NCBI GenBank assembly: GCA_051000755.1
Contig: JBPCNZ010000107.1
Location: forward strand, 1-7,693
Reading direction: 5' to 3'
DNA: 7,693 nucleotides
From: JALZAH01 sp051000755
Lineage (GTDB): Bacteria > Actinomycetota > Acidimicrobiia > Acidimicrobiales > Palsa-688
Part shown: positions 5,130 through 7,693 of the stretch, in pieces
How the letters are laid out: each line of letters opens with the position of its first letter
Position numbering within the stretch: position 1 is the stretch's first letter
Notes under the pieces: model-generated
Seen by the model: the letters and a program-made list of their open reading frames with translations, nothing else
The model's database searches: none
Told to the model about the DNA's origin: nothing
Program-made: the position numbers and the translations under genes

Positions 5130-7409
5130 GTGAGCCTGCCTCTGCTTGCCGCCCGGGCCACCCGCCGCCTCCAGCGACGGGCAAGGCACGCCGGGGTCGC
5201 CGCAGCCGTGGCGCTGGCGGTAATCGTGGCGATCGGCGCGGCCCTCGGTGCGCTCCCACAGATGGAGCAGGTTGTTGCCGATCAGCAGGTCACGATCGCG
5301 GCCGCAGACATCCCGCCTACCTACCTGGCCGCGTACCAACGGGCGGCCAGCTCCGTGCAACCGGCCATCCCCTGGGAGATCCTGGCCGGGATCGGCAAGG
5401 TGGCGACCGACCATGGCCGCCGTTCCCCCTACGACGGGACGGACCGGTCCTCCGCCCCCAACACCGACTACCCCGACGTCAGCCCTCCCATCCTCGCCCA
5501 TCCGGGCCCGCCGCCCCTGTCACCGACTCCGGGTGCTGGCGCCGTGCAGATGGTGGCCGCGGTCGCCCCCGTCCCCGCCGGTGGGCCCGACAGCGAGTTG
5601 GCGATCGACGTCAACAACGTCCCCGTGTTCCTTGCCGGCGAGCGCCAGGTTGAGTCCGGTGGCAACTACCAGGCGTCTTCCGGGGGGGCGTCAGGCGCCT
5701 ACCAGTTCATCAACGCCACCTGGGCATCGGAGGCCCGCGCCGCGGGATACGCGCCGTACGCCGGCGAGCCTGCAGCTGCCGCTCCGCCCCAGATCCAAGA
5801 TGCCGTTGCCGGATTCCACGCCCAGCGCCTCTTTGCCACGTTCCGGAGCTGGTGGTGGGCGGCCGAGGCCTGGTACGACCCCCTGTGGGCAGGCGACCCG
5901 GCCGAGCAGTCATCGGTCCCCGACCCGGGCGCCGGCAACAGCCTGACCATGGCCGCCTACGCCCAGAAGGTGTACTCGGCCATGGCCGCATCAACGGGGA
6001 CCGGCGCCCTCGCGGTAACGGCCGAGACCGCCGGCCCGGCTTCGGCCCCATCCCCGGGCCCTGCGGTTGGCGGCCGCGGCCCGCTGCTGCTGACAGCAGC
6101 AGGGACGGCGCCGGCGCCTGGGGCCGACGATCAGGGCATCGACGCCGAAGCGGGCCTCCTGGCCAAGGCGTCTGCGTCGGTGGAGGAACAGACCTGGGAG
6201 CAGATGGGCCTCCCCAGCTCCATCGTCGACCGTCCCCTCGCCGACCCCGACGCCCAGCGCTTCTGGTCGGGCGTCCTGGCCGCCCTGCCGACCGCCCCTG
6301 GGGTCGGCATCGGCCAGGTGGGCACCGGCGGCACGCCCTCGCCGCCCGGTGCGGGGTCGCCGCCCGGTGCGGGGTCGCCGCCCGGCGCGGGGGCCGACCC
6401 CATGGCCCGCTTCGCCACCGACCTGCTCACCAATCTGGCCGTGCCGGTGACCCCTTCCAACGTCGCCGCCATCAAGGCGTGGGCGGCTGGGGAGGGATCG
6501 GCGGCCCGGTTCAACCCCCTCGACACCGCCCAACCAGAGCCGGGCGCCACTCCGTACAACGCCAATGGCGGCGACCCGGTCGAGAACTACCCCGACTACC
6601 GCTCCGGGATCACGGCCACGGTCGCCACCCTGGAACCGGGCGGCCACCCGAGCCCTCTTTACGGCGGCATCCTGGCCGCCTTCCAAGGCGGGTCGAGCGC
6701 CCCGGCCGTCGAGGGGGCCGTCGCTGCGTCCCCGTGGGGCACCCAGCACTTCCCCGACCCCAACGTCTCGGCGTCAGCCAACTTCCGTGGCCCCATCCCC
6801 ACCGGTACCGAACCGCTCACCGTCACTGACCCGGCCGGCCCGTCATCCACCGGAGCCGACCCGTCGATCCCGGCCGGCACGGACACCCACGCGGCGACAG
6901 ACGCCTTGACCATGGCCGAGTACTACGCCGGGATCATCTCCGACCCCCAGCCCGCGGCTGGGCGCGCCTACGCCCCGAGCCCCACCACCGCGGCCGGTTA
7001 CCAGATCCCGGCCGGCACGCCACCGGCGGTGGCCCGGGCCATAACCATGGCCCTGGCGCAGCTCGGCAAACCGTATGGCTGGGGCGCGGCCGGCCCGGAG
7101 AGCTACGACTGCTCAGGTCTGGTCATGGCCGCCTACGCCGCAGCCGGGATCCCCCTGCCCCGGACCACCTACGCCCAGTACCTGGCCGGCCAGGACGTGG
7201 CGCTGGGCGACCCCAACCAGTTCCGGGCCGGGGACCTCCTCTTCATGATGGGCTCCGATCCTCAAGGCGCGGCTCCCGGCCACGTCGGGATGTACCTGGG
7301 ATCGGGCCAGGTCATCGACGCCCCCTACACCGGCGCTGTGATCCGCATCTCCCCCATCGCGTCCTGGGTCCCCAAGCTGGTCAGCGTCCGCCGGATGGTC
7401 CCGGCCTGA
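5130..7409 (+). CDS. Multidomain peptidoglycan hydrolase: transglycosylase-like modules plus NlpC/P60 (C40) peptidase, 759 aa
   Basis: An exported, membrane-anchored cell-wall hydrolase. Residues 1-20 are basic and 21-42 form a transmembrane helix or uncleaved signal. Residues about 60-100 resemble the start of an actinobacterial transglycosylase (IPWEILAGIGKVATDHGR, 80-97), but the glutamate normally following GKV is A92 and the rest of that fold is missing, so this module is probably inactive. Residues about 165-285 are a lysozyme/transglycosylase-like domain with E175 in VESGGNY and GAYQFINATW (189-198). Ala/Pro/Gly linkers follow, including three PPGAG units. Residues about 425-540 form another conserved-looking domain (IKAWAAGEG...NPLDT...NYPDYRSGITAT...SPWGT). 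The C-terminus (about 636-759) is NlpC/P60 with C661 (YDCSGLV), H718 (GHVGMYLG) and probably D730 (VIDAP), predicted to cut peptide stems. It overlaps the next gene by one base. A conjugation or secretion role, as for CwlT, is inference. Confidence 0.92.
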   Translation: MSLPLLAARATRRLQRRARHAGVAAAVALAVIVAIGAALGALPQMEQVVADQQVTIAAADIPPTYLAAYQRAASSVQPAIPWEILAGIGKVATDHGRRSPYDGTDRSSAPNTDYPDVSPPILAHPGPPPLSPTPGAGAVQMVAAVAPVPAGGPDSELAIDVNNVPVFLAGERQVESGGNYQASSGGASGAYQFINATWASEARAAGYAPYAGEPAAAAPPQIQDAVAGFHAQRLFATFRSWWWAAEAWYDPLWAGDPAEQSSVPDPGAGNSLTMAAYAQKVYSAMAASTGTGALAVTAETAGPASAPSPGPAVGGRGPLLLTAAGTAPAPGADDQGIDAEAGLLAKASASVEEQTWEQMGLPSSIVDRPLADPDAQRFWSGVLAALPTAPGVGIGQVGTGGTPSPPGAGSPPGAGSPPGAGADPMARFATDLLTNLAVPVTPSNVAAIKAWAAGEGSAARFNPLDTAQPEPGATPYNANGGDPVENYPDYRSGITATVATLEPGGHPSPLYGGILAAFQGGSSAPAVEGAVAASPWGTQHFPDPNVSASANFRGPIPTGTEPLTVTDPAGPSSTGADPSIPAGTDTHAATDALTMAEYYAGIISDPQPAAGRAYAPSPTTAAGYQIPAGTPPAVARAITMALAQLGKPYGWGAAGPESYDCSGLVMAAYAAAGIPLPRTTYAQYLAGQDVALGDPNQFRAGDLLFMMGSDPQGAAPGHVGMYLGSGQVIDAPYTGAVIRISPIASWVPKLVSVRRMVPA
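6339..6392 (+). repeat. Three tandem 18-bp repeats encoding SPPGAG
   Basis: Units at 6339-6356, 6357-6374 and 6375-6392 are identical except for one T-to-C change in the third. Each encodes SPPGAG in frame, giving a flexible Pro/Gly linker (residues 404-421) between the transglycosylase-like region and the next domain of the hydrolase. Copy number may vary between strains. Confidence 0.9.
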
Positions 7410-7693
7410 TGGCGCCCGCCAGGACGATCCTGGATTCGCTCCGCACGGACGACGTCGCCATCCCCTTCTGGCTGCGCGTCGGCGGCGTGGTAGTCGCCAC
7501 CGTGGTTGCGGTTCTGGTGGTGATCTCCGCCTTCACCGCCAGTCCTCCGGCCCGCCCCGGGATTCACCCGGCTCTCCGGGGAGCCGGCCTGACCCGGGCG
7601 CCGGTGACCCCGCCGCAGGGGAATCGGCCCCCGCCGCCCGAAAGGCACGGGAAGCGAAACCCCCCCCCCCTCAACACCCCCCCCCCATCCCCA
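7409..7693 (+). CDS. Single-pass membrane protein with proline-rich tail, partial (3' end outside window)
   Basis: The ATG at 7409 overlaps the hydrolase stop (TGATG), indicating translational coupling. The frame stays open for 95 codons to the window edge. It begins MAPARTILDSLRTDDVAIPF, followed by WLRVGGVVVATVVAVLVVIS, a short cytoplasmic end and one transmembrane helix (about residues 23-44), then a Pro-rich region. After codon 51 the reading becomes less gene-like. The frame one base earlier, reached by adding one G to the run at 7559-7561, reads GDSPGSPGSRPDPGAGDPAA then GESAPAARKAREAKPPPP with normal codon bias, so a one-base loss is likely. Topology and position after a wall hydrolase suit a bitopic component of an envelope complex, but no family is recognisable from this fragment. 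Confidence 0.65.
   Translation, partial: MAPARTILDSLRTDDVAIPFWLRVGGVVVATVVAVLVVISAFTASPPARPGIHPALRGAGLTRAPVTPPQGNRPPPPERHGKRNPPPLNTPPPSP
7660..7693. other. Poly-C low-complexity window end
   Basis: Two runs of about ten or eleven C, separated by TCAACA, are followed by ATCCCCA at the very end. This differs from the rest of the window and looks like degraded read quality or an assembly-edge artefact, although a proline-rich coding stretch could contain shorter C runs. Confidence 0.6.

Noticed and set aside
1..7693. tRNA or rRNA genes, CRISPR arrays, insertion-sequence transposases
   Set aside because: I looked for conserved tRNA T-loop sequence, regularly spaced repeats and transposase-like proteins, and found none. 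The only tandem repeat is the in-frame SPPGAG linker.

Overview
This is a very GC-rich window with strong G/C preference at third codon positions and several tightly packed or overlapping genes. That points to a high-GC actinobacterium. The aspartyl-tRNA synthetase lacks the C-terminal sequence I associate with Mycobacterium-type enzymes, so a deep actinobacterial branch such as Acidimicrobiia is my guess; this is inference, not proof. Position 1 falls inside what looks like a group II intron, and the last bases are poly-C low-complexity sequence. The window may therefore be a whole metagenomic contig that ends at a repeated element on one side and at poor-quality sequence on the other.

Layout. 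(1) 1-418: the 3' end of a group II intron (domain V at 91-123, a plausible domain VI at 127-158), a large imperfect hairpin (169-220), and a start-less 3' coding remnant ending at 409. (2) 419-3808, plus strand: a classical short-chain dehydrogenase/reductase, aspartyl-tRNA synthetase (aspS), and, overlapping the aspS stop by 4 bases, a membrane-anchored coiled-coil protein whose C-terminal half looks like a degenerate GHKL/histidine-kinase ATPase fold. (3) 3815-4027, minus strand: a dodecin, convergent with the previous gene after a 6-base gap. (4) 4028-4207: divergent intergenic region. (5) 4208 to the end, plus strand: an unrecognised protein of about 288 residues broken by an apparent one-base loss, a 759-residue multidomain cell-wall hydrolase (transglycosylase-like modules plus an NlpC/P60 peptidase), and the start of a single-pass membrane protein with a proline-rich exterior that runs off the window.

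How the parts relate. The SDR and aspS are ordinary chromosomal genes. The anchored coiled-coil protein is probably translationally coupled to aspS. The right-hand cluster looks like a cell-envelope operon. A hydrolase combining a transglycosylase-like module with a C40 peptidase, followed by a small bitopic membrane protein, resembles the wall-remodelling part of conjugation or secretion machineries such as CwlT of ICEBs1, but no ATPase, relaxase or channel gene is visible to confirm that. No complete new system can be demonstrated. The items most worth a second look are the hydrolase operon, the aspS-coupled pseudo-ATPase, the dodecin lacking its usual tryptophan, and the intron remnant.
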